The translations under genes were made by a program, and so were the position numbers. Below, piece after piece: positions 42,671-52,267 of a DNA stretch of 64,000 bases. Below the pieces are notes generated by a model. That model had not been told where the DNA came from. It was given only the letters and a program-made list of their open reading frames with translations, and did not search any database. Numbering within the stretch: the stretch's first letter is position 1; the number at the start of each line of letters is the position of its first letter. Origin of the DNA: Shewanella sp. MR-4 (GTDB lineage Bacteria > Pseudomonadota > Gammaproteobacteria > Enterobacterales > Shewanellaceae); NCBI RefSeq assembly GCF_000014685.1, contig NC_008321.1:620001-684000 (forward strand), in the 5' to 3' direction.

Positions 42671-45600
42671 ATGAAATCGAGTGAGCCGGATCTCCAATTA
42701 AAATCGCCGATCCAAAAGAACTATAACCGCGCCGTTTTTTATACCTATATCGGCGTGATTGTCCTGTCGTTGCTGACGGCGTGGATGTTTTTCGATCGCC
42801 AGAAAACCCAGCAGATGGAGCAGCGCGAAGAGCAGGTTGAGCGTCACGTATTGCAAATCGACTTGCTGTTGGAGTCGAGCATCCGCGCGGTCAAGAGTCT
42901 GCGGGATGTGGCCGTAGATCACCTGCGCTTAGGTGAGCTAGTGCGTAAGGATCGTTTACCGCAATACGGCAAATTTAACGAGAGTGGTCAGTATTTTACC
43001 TTAGAGCCTAACTACGCAAAGGGCGGTAAACCTTTTACCAACATGGGGCGGATCACGGGCGCAGGCTCCCTCGATGGCCGCAGCGATAAGTTCTACCAAG
43101 AGCTGGAAATGCTGTTCGAGTTGTCGCTGTCTTTCCCCGTCGCCAAAGAAGCGGCACCTAAAGCCTCGGCGATTTATTATTTATCGCGCCAACGGATGAT
43201 GTCCTACTTCCCGTGGACCAACGGTGACCAGCGTTTTAGGGATGAACTGCTCAATAAGAAACAATTCCAATACGCCACCCCGGCGATGAACCCGCAGCGC
43301 AGTGTGTTTTGGAGTGAGGCCTACGTCGATTCGACGGGTAAAGGCTTGCTGACCACCTTAGGTGTGCCCGTTTATCTCGACGATGAGTTTATGGGTTCAA
43401 TTAACCTCGATATGACCTTGGCCTCATTGGCGCGGCAAATTCGGGTGTACTTCAAAATGCCTGGGACTGTGATCCTGCTCGATCAGCAGAACAATATTTT
43501 GTCCCACAGCGACTTCGATGGCTCAGATATCAATCGGGTATATCACATCAGCCAGCGGATTCCGTCTGAGCTGCATTCGCTCCCCGAGTCCGAATTGTTC
43601 GATGCCCACGAAGGCATTATTCGCAACGGTTACTATATTCACTCGGTCGCGCTGCACAACGCTCCGTGGCGCTTGTTGTATCTGCAAAATGAAGACGACC
43701 TGTTCCAAGATTCGGTTGAAAAACTGCAGCTGACCTTTATCCTCGTTGTCATCGCTCTGTCGGTGCTGGTAACCATAGTGCACTGGCAAACGCGCCGCTC
43801 CTTCGTGAGCCCCGCATCGCGCCTGTTGTCACACTTAGAGGGCTGTTCCCAAGAGCCGCGTAAACCGCCGGAAAAAATCACTCCGGGCTGGGAACCTTGG
43901 TTCCTGCTGGTGAGCCGCATCTTTGAGGAAAACAAGCAATACACCCATCATTTGGCCGAGCAGAATAAGCGACTCGACAAACTGGTCGCGCGCCGTACCG
44001 AGCGGTTAAAAGATGCGACCGAACGGCGCGAGCGGGAATATGCGTTGTTGCGCTCCTTACTCGACTCCATTCCAGAAGCCATTGTCTTTAAAGATAAAGA
44101 AGGCAATTACCTCGGCTGTAACAAGGCCGCCGAGCGGATGCTGGGCTACACCGAAAGCGAGATGATTGGTCTGTCGTCGGAGGATTTAACCTCGCCGGAG
44201 ATGGGCATTCGTATTCGTGCCGAGGATGAGCAGATCTTAAAAGATCGCACGCCGCTGCGTTATCAAGAAAAGGTTGAGTTAGCGGGCAAACCAGTGTTGC
44301 TCGATACCCTGAAACTGCCTTTCTATAACCGCCGTGGCGAGTTGCAAGGCTTGATTGCCGTGTGGCGCGATGTGACGCGTGAGTACGAGTCCGCCGAGCA
44401 GTTACGCCTGTCAGAGGAGCGTTACCATTTAGCGATGGACGCGGTAGAAGACGGTCTGTGGGACTGGTATCTGGATTCGGAGCATATTATTTGCAACCCA
44501 TCCTATTATTCGATGCTGGGCTATAAACCCAATGAATTCCCAGCGTTAGTGTCGGCTATCGACCAGCTGACGCATCCCGACGATAGAATTCGGGTCGAAG
44601 AATATCGTAATCAGTATCTGCAAAATCCCGTCGATGCCTATGAGATCGAGTTTAGGATCTTAGGCAAAAACGGCAGTTATCACTGGGTGCTTTCCCGCGG
44701 CCGGGTGGTGGAATTTACCGCCGATGGTCAGCCTAAGCGTATGGTCGGTACCCACAAGGACATCACGCGCCATAAGAGTAACGAAGTGGCACTGCTGGAG
44801 GCGAAGCAGGACGCAGAACTGGCGAACCTCTATAAGAGTGAGTTCTTGGCGAATATGAGCCACGAAATCCGCACGCCAATGAACGCCATTATCGGTATGT
44901 TGCAGTTAGCGCAGCGTACCTCGCTGACGGCGCAGCAGAAGGATTACCTCGAAAAAGCCGGGTTCTCGGCGCAGTCGTTGCTGCGGATTATTAACGATAT
45001 TCTCGACTTCTCTAAGATTGAAGCGGGTAAATTAGAGCTGGAGCGGGTGCCGTTCCCGCTGGATAAAGTGCTCGACCATGCCCTCGATCTCAATGCGCTT
45101 AAGGCGCAGGAGCAAGGCGTCGAGTTATTACTGTATGCGCCAGTCACGGCAGGCCTCATTCTTAAGGGCGACCCGCTGCGTCTAGGCCAAGTGCTGATCA
45201 ACCTGTTATCGAACGCGGTGAAGTTTACCCAATCCGGTGAGATTGAACTGGGCTGCGAAGATGTGGGCGAGCGCGACCATCGGATTACCTTAAAATTCTG
45301 GGTACGGGATACGGGGATTGGGATCAGTAAAGATCAGCAGGAAAAACTGTTCGATGCCTTTGCCCAGGCCGATGGCTCGACGACCCGTAAGTACGGTGGC
45401 ACGGGATTAGGTTTATCGATCAGTAAGCATTTGGTCTCCATGATGGGCGGCAAGATGCAGGTGCAGAGTGAGTTAGGCGTCGGCAGTACCTTCAGCTTTA
45501 CCATCAGCTTTGAGATTGCCGAAGAGGCCAAGGTTGAGCCCTTAGTGGTGCCTGAAAAACTCAATAATTTACGCACACTTGTGGTGGATGATAACCCGAC

Positions 45601-46381
45601 GGCGCTGCAAATTTATTCGGCATTGATGCGCGATTTCCACTTCGAGGTGGATACGGCCGCCAGCGGCGCCGAGGCGCTGTATAAGTTGTCGCGGGATCCT
45701 ATCGATTTATTGTTGCTTGACTGGATGATGCCTGAGATGGATGGTGGCGATGTGATCAGTGCCATCGATACCATGGTGGCCGAAGGCCGCATCGCAAAAC
45801 GGCCCATTATCATCATGATGACCGCCTATGCGGCAGAACCTTTACAGCACGAAGTCGACAGTGCCAATGTGTTTGCCGTGTTGCAAAAACCCTTTAAGGC
45901 ATCGAGTCTGTTCGATGAGATCATCGCCGCCTTTGCCGATGAGCCAAGGCTTAATGTGGTGCAGCCTATTGATGAAGTGCCGGTAGAAGAGGGTGAACAT
46001 ACAGGGCTTGTGCTCTTGGTGGAAGATAACTTTATCAACCAACAGGTGGCGACTGAGCTACTAAAGAGCGCAGGATACGAAGTCGTTGTTGCAGGAAATG
46101 GCCAAATTGCCCTCGATATTATCGACTCACGCCCCTTCGATGCGGTATTAATGGATATTCAAATGCCAGTGATGGACGGGTTAACCGCGGCGCGGGCACT
46201 GCGTGAACGCTTTAGTGCCGACGTGCTGCCTATTATCGCCATGACGGCCCATGCGATGTCGGGCGATCGAGAAAAGAGTCTTGCGGCAGGGATGAATGCC
46301 CATATCACTAAGCCGATAGTGTTAACTGAACTGTTTGAAACCTTATCGCATTGGATAAAACACAAGAATAATCATCATTAA
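42671..46381 (+). CDS. Hybrid sensor histidine kinase with two receiver domains
   Basis: 1236 residues. Membrane segments near residues 23-43 and 352-373 enclose a periplasmic Cache-like domain. Two PAS domains follow (about 470-575 and 580-710), then HisKA with His731 in NMSHEIRTPMN, an ATPase domain (LINLLSNAVKF, RDTGIGIS, GTGLGLSIS), and two receivers with acceptors Asp1017 (LLLLDWMMPEMDGG) and Asp1162 (AVLMDIQMPVMDG). There is no histidine phosphotransfer domain, so a separate HPt protein is needed to pass the phosphate on. The signal is unknown. No response-regulator gene is adjacent. Confidence 0.9.
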   Translation: MKSSEPDLQLKSPIQKNYNRAVFYTYIGVIVLSLLTAWMFFDRQKTQQMEQREEQVERHVLQIDLLLESSIRAVKSLRDVAVDHLRLGELVRKDRLPQYGKFNESGQYFTLEPNYAKGGKPFTNMGRITGAGSLDGRSDKFYQELEMLFELSLSFPVAKEAAPKASAIYYLSRQRMMSYFPWTNGDQRFRDELLNKKQFQYATPAMNPQRSVFWSEAYVDSTGKGLLTTLGVPVYLDDEFMGSINLDMTLASLARQIRVYFKMPGTVILLDQQNNILSHSDFDGSDINRVYHISQRIPSELHSLPESELFDAHEGIIRNGYYIHSVALHNAPWRLLYLQNEDDLFQDSVEKLQLTFILVVIALSVLVTIVHWQTRRSFVSPASRLLSHLEGCSQEPRKPPEKITPGWEPWFLLVSRIFEENKQYTHHLAEQNKRLDKLVARRTERLKDATERREREYALLRSLLDSIPEAIVFKDKEGNYLGCNKAAERMLGYTESEMIGLSSEDLTSPEMGIRIRAEDEQILKDRTPLRYQEKVELAGKPVLLDTLKLPFYNRRGELQGLIAVWRDVTREYESAEQLRLSEERYHLAMDAVEDGLWDWYLDSEHIICNPSYYSMLGYKPNEFPALVSAIDQLTHPDDRIRVEEYRNQYLQNPVDAYEIEFRILGKNGSYHWVLSRGRVVEFTADGQPKRMVGTHKDITRHKSNEVALLEAKQDAELANLYKSEFLANMSHEIRTPMNAIIGMLQLAQRTSLTAQQKDYLEKAGFSAQSLLRIINDILDFSKIEAGKLELERVPFPLDKVLDHALDLNALKAQEQGVELLLYAPVTAGLILKGDPLRLGQVLINLLSNAVKFTQSGEIELGCEDVGERDHRITLKFWVRDTGIGISKDQQEKLFDAFAQADGSTTRKYGGTGLGLSISKHLVSMMGGKMQVQSELGVGSTFSFTISFEIAEEAKVEPLVVPEKLNNLRTLVVDDNPTALQIYSALMRDFHFEVDTAASGAEALYKLSRDPIDLLLLDWMMPEMDGGDVISAIDTMVAEGRIAKRPIIIMMTAYAAEPLQHEVDSANVFAVLQKPFKASSLFDEIIAAFADEPRLNVVQPIDEVPVEEGEHTGLVLLVEDNFINQQVATELLKSAGYEVVVAGNGQIALDIIDSRPFDAVLMDIQMPVMDGLTAARALRERFSADVLPIIAMTAHAMSGDREKSLAAGMNAHITKPIVLTELFETLSHWIKHKNNHH

Positions 46382-46390
46382 TTGTTTGCC

Positions 46391-46410
46391 CGGGGCCAAT
46401 GATGGCCCCG
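46391..46410 (+). terminator. Hairpin after the hybrid kinase gene
   Basis: CGGGGCCA (46391-46398) pairs with TGGCCCCG (46403-46410) over ATGA. No immediate U-run follows, although T-rich bases come a few bases later. Possible terminator. Confidence 0.4.
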
Positions 46411-46464
46411 CGTGGTTTAGTTTTGTGTAACATGACCACGTAGACAGCCCTATCAGGAGGAAAG

Positions 46465-48867
46465 ATGAAACCCCATAGCCTAGCCCTCGCCATCCTACTC
46501 TTAGGTTTACCCGCGCTGAGCGTCGCCGCGGATCTGCCGAGCACTAAAGTCGTTAAGCAGAGCCAAGCCGCTAAGGGATTTCTTAATTTATACTATGAGC
46601 CAAGCGAGGGGGAGTTATACCTCGAGGTGAGCCGTTTAAATCAGCCTTTTTTATTGGTGACTAGCTTGCCTGAAGGGGTCGGTTCTAACGATATCGGTCT
46701 CGACCGTGGTCAATTAGGTCAAACCCGCATGGTGCAGTTTGAGCGCCAAGGTCCCTACATTCAGCTTAAGCAACTAAACACCCAGTATCGCGCTAATACC
46801 CAAGACGCCGCCGAAAAGCGCGCCGTGGATGAGGCCTTTGCCGATTCGGTATTGTGGCAGGGTAAGTTACTCGATGGTAAGCCAGAGATGGTGGCTATCA
46901 GCGAGTTGGTACTCAACGATCTGCACGGCGTCGCGGATGCTCTCCTGCATCGCGGGCAGGGGAATTATCGCCTTGATTTAACCCGCTCGGCGATTTTACC
47001 CGCCGGGGTGAAATCTTTTGAAAAGAATAGTGATGTGGATGTGCAGCTTACCTTCAAAGCCGATGCGGCGGGTGAGCAAGTGGCTAAGGTCACGCCCGAT
47101 GGCACCTTAATGTCGGTGCGGATGCGCTACTCTTTTGTCGAGCTGCCCGATGAGGGCTATCAACCTCGCGCTTATCATCCTATGAGCGGCTATTTATCCG
47201 ATGAGTATCGCGACTATGCCACGCCGTTTTCGGCGCCACTGGTGCAGCGGTTTATTTTGCGCCACCGCCTGCAAAAGGTGAATCCTGGCCCTGCACCGAG
47301 CGAAGTAGTCAAGCCCATCACCTATTACCTCGACCCAGGTGTGCCTGAGCCTATCCGCTCGGCGCTACTCGATGGTGCTCGCTGGTGGGAAACGGCCTTC
47401 ACCCAAGCGGGATTTATCAACGGCTTCAAGGTTGAACTCTTGCCACCCGATGCCGATCCGCAGGATATTCGCTACAACATGATCCAGTGGGTACACCGCG
47501 CCACGCGCGGATGGTCCTACGGCGCGGCGCTAACCGATCCGCGTACCGGCGAAATCATCAAAGGCCAAGTGACCTTAGGTAGCTTGCGAGTGCGCCAAGA
47601 TTACTTGATTGCCAAAGGCTTAACTGCAGGCTGGCGTGATAGAAGCGCCGCCGAGCAAGCGGCCAACGACTTAGCATTAGCGCGTATTCGCCAACTTGCC
47701 GCCCATGAGGTCGGCCATACCTTAGGCTTAGATCATAACTTTGCCGCCTCGACCAATCAGGACGCGTCAGTGATGGATTATCCCCATCCTAAGATCATGC
47801 TAAAAGGTAATGACATTGATATATCAGCACCTTATGGCGTAGGTGTCGGGCTATGGGATAACTTTGCTATCGCTTACGGCTATAGCGATGAAGGCGATGC
47901 CACTGCCCAGCAGGCGCTGCAAAATCAGTTGCTGGCCGAAGTGGCTCGAAAAGGGCTGCGCTATATTGGCGAAGCCGATTCACGCCAAGCGGATGCCAGC
48001 CAAGCCTATGCGAGTTTATGGGATAGCGGTGACGACCCTATCGTGCAGCTGCTGGATTTGAACCGGATTCGCACTAAGGCCATCGAAGGTTTTAGCAGCA
48101 CGGCCCTGTTGCCGGGCGAGCCACTGGGTGAGCTAGCCGATGCCTTTGTGCCTATCTATTTGCTTAATCGTTACCAAATCGATGCGGTTATTAAGTTTAT
48201 TGGCGGCACTGACTACAACTATCTGTCCGTCGGCGAGGGTGGCCGCTGGAGCTACATAGCGCCGCAGTTACAGCTGTCGGCCCTTGATGCGCTGCTAAGC
48301 ACCTTAGATGCGGCCAGTTTAACGGTTCCGCAAACCTTGCTCGAGACGCTGGTGCCTAAAGCGGGCAATTATCAAGCGACGCGGGAGTCCTTCGAGTCTG
48401 GGCTTGGGGTGGTGAGCGATCCCCTCGGTATGGCTGAAGTGCTAGCGCGCCATACTGTGGGGCAGTTGTTGATGCCACAGCGCTTAAATCGCGTCAGCCA
48501 AGGGGCGATGGCGGATAATGAGCAGCTCTCGATCGAAACCTTACTCAATAAGCTGTTTGCCGCGACCCTATACCAAGAAGACAAGCTCGCTCTGGTTGAA
48601 GGTGTGTGGATGCGGGTGAATGCGGTGGTGATCGATGAACTCTTGTCTGCATATCACAATCCGCAAACCTCAGCAGAGGTGAAGGCGGCTATTTACGAGC
48701 GCGCCCAATTCGTGATTAAACAGCTTAAAGCCAAAGCGAATCGCGCGAATGCTAAGGTGGCCTCCCACTACACTTGGTTGCAACAGGGGCTGAGTGCAGG
48801 GCTCACTGATGCCAACAGCAAACTCATTCCAAAACCCTTGAAACTGCCGCCGGGTTCACCTATCTAA
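46465..48867 (+). CDS. Exported zinc-dependent metalloprotease (DUF4953/DUF5117-type)
   Basis: 800 residues with a signal peptide (ends VAA, about residue 22). The active site HEVGHTLGLDH (residues 414-424) is a full metzincin-like HExxHxxGxxH. The N-terminal part (AAKGFLNLYYEPSEGELYLE) and the strands around EPIRSALLDGARWWETAFTQ match the large Bacteroidetes/Gammaproteobacteria family annotated as zinc-dependent metalloprotease with DUF5117 and DUF4953. Probably secreted or surface-located; substrates unknown. The ATG follows AGGAGGAAAG. A terminator that overlaps the end of the next gene follows. Confidence 0.85.
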   Translation: MKPHSLALAILLLGLPALSVAADLPSTKVVKQSQAAKGFLNLYYEPSEGELYLEVSRLNQPFLLVTSLPEGVGSNDIGLDRGQLGQTRMVQFERQGPYIQLKQLNTQYRANTQDAAEKRAVDEAFADSVLWQGKLLDGKPEMVAISELVLNDLHGVADALLHRGQGNYRLDLTRSAILPAGVKSFEKNSDVDVQLTFKADAAGEQVAKVTPDGTLMSVRMRYSFVELPDEGYQPRAYHPMSGYLSDEYRDYATPFSAPLVQRFILRHRLQKVNPGPAPSEVVKPITYYLDPGVPEPIRSALLDGARWWETAFTQAGFINGFKVELLPPDADPQDIRYNMIQWVHRATRGWSYGAALTDPRTGEIIKGQVTLGSLRVRQDYLIAKGLTAGWRDRSAAEQAANDLALARIRQLAAHEVGHTLGLDHNFAASTNQDASVMDYPHPKIMLKGNDIDISAPYGVGVGLWDNFAIAYGYSDEGDATAQQALQNQLLAEVARKGLRYIGEADSRQADASQAYASLWDSGDDPIVQLLDLNRIRTKAIEGFSSTALLPGEPLGELADAFVPIYLLNRYQIDAVIKFIGGTDYNYLSVGEGGRWSYIAPQLQLSALDALLSTLDAASLTVPQTLLETLVPKAGNYQATRESFESGLGVVSDPLGMAEVLARHTVGQLLMPQRLNRVSQGAMADNEQLSIETLLNKLFAATLYQEDKLALVEGVWMRVNAVVIDELLSAYHNPQTSAEVKAAIYERAQFVIKQLKAKANRANAKVASHYTWLQQGLSAGLTDANSKLIPKPLKLPPGSPI

Positions 48868-48885
48868 GTTTGGTTTTCAATATCA

Positions 48886-48926
48886 TAGGCGCTAACGAGG
48901 GGATTCGTTATGCGCCTATTTCTTTT
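48886..48926 (+). terminator. Terminator overlapping the end of the kinase gene
   Basis: TAGGCGC and TAACGA (48886-48898) pair with TCGTTA and GCGCCTA (48905-48918, one bulged T) over GGGGAT, followed by TTTCTTTT. It lies in the 3' end of the convergent kinase gene and includes that gene's stop codon. Confidence 0.75.
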
Positions 48927-50716
48927 GGGTTTCTAGGATAAAAATGCTCAGCTTTTCGCTCAATATGGGTAAAGCGGCGAGTATTTTTATAGGGCAGTTT
49001 CATAAAGCCCGATACCCCATGACCTTGAATTTTACCGACATAATGCAAAATGCGGTCGAGGCTAGCGCGAAATGCCGCCTGTTTACGCGGATTGAGCAGT
49101 TTTAAGTAACTGTGGATCTTTAAGTGATTCGGCAGCGCTTCAAAAATAATGCAGCCAGTGTGGTGGATTTGGTTGATACGCGCCAATTCCTCCATGATTT
49201 CACTCGGTAATTCGAGGTTCTCATCTGGATCCTTACCGTCTTCAAAGTAAGAGTGAAGCCGCGATTTATCTTCGAGGGTCGGCACATCTCCGACTTCGAA
49301 GGGCAGTTGGAGATCGGCGCTGGCGATAAAGGGTTCGCTGGTGTTTTCGCGCTCGATATGTAGCGTGTCCCTAGCATTAAAGAAGCAGGCCTTAAACACC
49401 CCGATACGCTTAATCCCCCGCGCGAGTGTCACCATATTATTGACGGCGATGATGAGCGCACTCTTTTGTTTAGCATCGTAGATGGCCAGGTTGGAGTCGA
49501 TAAACACGCCAGTTTCTTGCCAATGGATAGCAAGGCCGCCCACTATGGGATATTGACCGAGTCGCCCCACGGCGGCAATAAAGCCCTTTTCGGTATCGCC
49601 CATGCCGGCTAAGAAGTTGCGATAGTATTTTTCGAGCTGAATGTCATCCATCTTAGCGATGGGTTCCTGCGCGTTATGTTCCTTTAAAAAGGATTTGCGC
49701 GAGCTGTAACTGACGGTTTCGACATCTTTCTCGCGGGATTGCACCCAGACGGGGATTTCACCCAGCAGTTCGGTTTTGGGCAGCTCGGGTAAGTGTATTC
49801 TATGGCTGTGGCGCATGCTTTTGAGAAAATAATCACCCGCCAGATTGCGCTGCACGGCATCACTACTAAGCATGCCTTCCAAGGTGCGCGCCAACTCCAT
49901 GGGTAAGCCTATGCTGGTGGGCGGGATCACCTGTGCGCCGAAGCGACTTGCCTGTCCTGAGGCCAAGGCATACAAGGTCGCTGCTACGCCTTGCTCGTCG
50001 AAACGCGGGCTAGAGAGCGCGCCATTTAGCTGCTCTTCACCGATAAAATACACGTCCCCCATGCGGGCGTTAGTGTGCTGTTGATCGCTCGACATCAGCG
50101 TCATCACATTGTCTTCGACGGCCTTGTTATGTTCATCCCGTTGCGCAAATACGGCCGAGCCCCAGTCGATTAAGGATAAATGTTGGCTTTCAATATCATA
50201 GACAAGGTTTGAAGGCTTAATGTCGCCATGCACTAAGGGTTTGCCCGTTCGCAGATAGTAGAGAATATCGGCCAGTTGGCGGGCAATACTCATCACCATG
50301 GCGGGAGGGAGGGCGCCTAAGCGGCGGCAAAGCTGCTCGAGATCTTCGCCCTTAGCGCGCTCCATCACTAAGATCCCTTGTTTACCGACGCGCTCAAATT
50401 TGATCGCCCCCGGAATATTGGGGTGTTTGAGTAGGGACAGCATAAAGGCTTCTTCCTCTAAGCGATCTTGAATATGCTGCGGCAGATTAATTCTTGAGAA
50501 TTTAAATACATGGGCTTCGTCGGCCTGATTAATTCCCGCAAACACAAAGCCGTAAGCCCCCTTACCGATAAACTCAATGTCGCGATAACCCAACTTACTT
50601 AACTGTTGTTTACATAAACGGATCCACGCCTTGTGTTTACGGGCATCGTTGGCTTTGAGCAAGTAAATGGATTGCTCTTCGGAAATGTAAAAATGTTGTA
50701 ATTGGGGTGGTTGCAA
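48908..50716 (-). CDS. Atypical Ser/Thr protein kinase with an uncharacterised C-terminal half
   Basis: 602 residues. The start is TTG at 50716, supported by AAGGAG 7 bases upstream. The N-terminal half (about 40-300) is a Hanks-type kinase: glycine loop GKGAYGFVFAG (51-61), ATP-binding Lys72, catalytic loop HGDIKPSN (Asp165, Asn170; HGD in place of HRD) and metal motif DWG (184-186) in place of DFG. The C-terminal 300 residues have no known domain. The HGD/DWG changes are tolerated in some active kinases, so activity is likely but not certain. No membrane segment and no phosphatase partner adjacent. Confidence 0.8.
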   Translation of the reverse strand: MQPPQLQHFYISEEQSIYLLKANDARKHKAWIRLCKQQLSKLGYRDIEFIGKGAYGFVFAGINQADEAHVFKFSRINLPQHIQDRLEEEAFMLSLLKHPNIPGAIKFERVGKQGILVMERAKGEDLEQLCRRLGALPPAMVMSIARQLADILYYLRTGKPLVHGDIKPSNLVYDIESQHLSLIDWGSAVFAQRDEHNKAVEDNVMTLMSSDQQHTNARMGDVYFIGEEQLNGALSSPRFDEQGVAATLYALASGQASRFGAQVIPPTSIGLPMELARTLEGMLSSDAVQRNLAGDYFLKSMRHSHRIHLPELPKTELLGEIPVWVQSREKDVETVSYSSRKSFLKEHNAQEPIAKMDDIQLEKYYRNFLAGMGDTEKGFIAAVGRLGQYPIVGGLAIHWQETGVFIDSNLAIYDAKQKSALIIAVNNMVTLARGIKRIGVFKACFFNARDTLHIERENTSEPFIASADLQLPFEVGDVPTLEDKSRLHSYFEDGKDPDENLELPSEIMEELARINQIHHTGCIIFEALPNHLKIHSYLKLLNPRKQAAFRASLDRILHYVGKIQGHGVSGFMKLPYKNTRRFTHIERKAEHFYPRNPKEIGA

Positions 50717-50856
50717 TGCGCGACTCCTTGTTTTGGTTATTTAAACAGTAAGCGAGGCAGATAAGCAAATCGGCGTTGGGATTATTTTGACTAGGGTCCC
50801 TTAAGGTAAGGTTGTGATTTTTAGGGTTTACCTATCCCATCATTTCGTCGCTGACT

Positions 50857-50870
50857 TTGATTTATATCAA
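50857..50870. promoter_or_regulatory. FNR/EtrA box upstream of the Cys-rich gene
   Basis: TTGATTTATATCAA matches TTGAT-N4-ATCAA exactly. It is centred about 102 bases upstream of the Cys-rich gene start (50966) and about 147 bases upstream of the divergent kinase start. EtrA/FNR or CRP-type regulators could bind. Assignment is from consensus only. Confidence 0.6.
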
Positions 50871-50965
50871 GTTAAATCGCATGGAGTCTAGGTAATCTTA
50901 AGTACATTGGATGGGATACATTTTTGTTAAATTTCCCGTGGACAAAGTGGATTTAAGGAGGGCAT

Positions 50966-51304
50966 ATGCCCACCCCAGATAAGGCTTTATTGATCGAGTT
51001 GTTAGAGTTTCCGCGTAAGCGAATTTTACAGTCAATGGAGGTGACCCATTGTCCACACGCGGTCTTTTTTAATGATAGCGATGAGCAGTGTCTCACTTGC
51101 CACCAGGGCATGGAATGTATTTGGATGAACCAGAACGATGAGCTGGTAGCGGTCGAACAAAAATCCGTCGCCGAACTGAAGCAGCAGTTGCTGATCGCCG
51201 TCGATTTTATCGACTCCTCCTTAAGTCCGCACCATTTGTCACGCCGCCAATGTCAGTGTGACAATTGCGTTTGGCTCCGCCGGGTACAAGCGGCACTGGC
51301 TTAG
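50966..51304 (+). CDS. Hypothetical Cys-rich protein
   Basis: 112 residues, soluble and without a leader. Seven Cys are present: Cys29, Cys42 and Cys45 (QCLTCHQG), Cys51, and Cys96, Cys98 and Cys101 (CQCDNC), grouped into two clusters that could hold zinc or an iron-sulfur centre. The ATG follows AAGGAGGGCAT. It lies behind a perfect FNR/EtrA site, so it may be switched by oxygen. I do not recognise the family and assign no function. Confidence 0.6.
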   Translation: MPTPDKALLIELLEFPRKRILQSMEVTHCPHAVFFNDSDEQCLTCHQGMECIWMNQNDELVAVEQKSVAELKQQLLIAVDFIDSSLSPHHLSRRQCQCDNCVWLRRVQAALA

Positions 51305-51411
51305 TCATTAAGTGTTTACATCTCTATGATTAACTTGCGGTATCTGAGATTTTGCATCCATCCGTTAATGCCATTAGAGTAAGGATAACTTTAGTCATTT
51401 GAGATATACCT

Positions 51412-52068
51412 ATGGAACCCGGTTTTTGGCATGAGAAGTGGCAGCAACAGTTGATTGGTTTTCACCAGCAAGATATCAATCCCTTTCTCGTAAAGTATTG
51501 GCAAACCTTGGCATTGCCCGCCGATGCCAAGGTCTTCGTTCCCCTGTGTGGCAAGTCTTTAGATATGTGCTTTTTAGCCGAGCAGGGCCATCAAGTGATT
51601 GGTTGTGAGTTGAATGAACTCGCTGTTCAGCAGTTTTTCGAAGAAAACCAATTGCCTATGAACCAAAGTGCAGAGGGCGAGCATCAGCATTATCAAACTG
51701 AGCAGGTCAGTTTATATCAAGGGGATATCTTCACTTTACCTCAGTCAATTACGGCGCAGGTGAATGGTTTTTATGATCGTGCCGCCTTAATTGCTTGGCC
51801 TGAGAGCATGCGGACGCAATACGCCAAGCAATTAGCGCAGTTATTGCCTTCGGGCAGCGTAGGCTTGTTAGTCACCCTAGATTACCCACAGGAAACCTTA
51901 AGTGGGCCGCCTTTTGCGGTGTCGCCAACTTGGGTCGAAACACATTTAAGTGATGATTTTGAAATCCAAGCTTTAGCTTGCCAAGACGTGCTTGCGGACA
52001 ATCCTAGGTTTGTTAAGAAAGAAGTCCCATGGCTGAATGAAGCTGTGTATTTATTAAGACGCAAATAA
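51412..52068 (+). CDS. tpm: Thiopurine S-methyltransferase
   Basis: 218 residues. The family opening MEPGFWHEKWQQQLIGFHQ and the SAM-binding VFVPLCGKSLDMCFLAEQGH (about residues 40-59) are clear, with LPSGSVGLLVTLDYPQ later and PPFAVS near the substrate loop. TPMTs methylate thiopurines and, in some bacteria, selenium and tellurium compounds; the physiological substrate is uncertain. The product is cytoplasmic and uses SAM. No ribosome-binding site of note. Followed by a decayed GFA-family gene. Confidence 0.92.
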   Translation: MEPGFWHEKWQQQLIGFHQQDINPFLVKYWQTLALPADAKVFVPLCGKSLDMCFLAEQGHQVIGCELNELAVQQFFEENQLPMNQSAEGEHQHYQTEQVSLYQGDIFTLPQSITAQVNGFYDRAALIAWPESMRTQYAKQLAQLLPSGSVGLLVTLDYPQETLSGPPFAVSPTWVETHLSDDFEIQALACQDVLADNPRFVKKEVPWLNEAVYLLRRK

Positions 52069-52114
52069 TCGAGTGCATCCCATTGAGTTCAAAGCATTTA
52101 TGCTTATGGGCTGA

Positions 52115-52260
52115 GTGGGATGTGTCATTAAGGGGTCATGTGTTTGCGGCAATATCAGTTTCAAGCTTGATATTGTTAAGCAGACCCTAGCGATGTGGAT
52201 GCCAGCGAGTAGGAAAAGCAGTTGGAACAAAAGTATGTTTTACAGAAAAAGAGCTGGAGG
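52115..52260 (+). pseudogene. Decayed remnant of a GFA-family (glutathione-dependent formaldehyde-activating-like) gene
   Basis: A short frame (GTG at 52115) begins CVIKGSCVCGNISFKLDI, the N-terminal zinc-binding start of the GFA family (GSC-x-CG pattern). The next expected zinc-binding block (Cys-x-x-Cys-Arg-Lys) reads MPASRKSSW here, with the Cys lost, and the frame then runs on without family features into the end of bfd. The intact gene would be about 120-140 residues; only the first 40 or so are recognisable. Truncated and presumably non-functional. Confidence 0.6.
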
Positions 52261-52267
52261 CTCTAAG

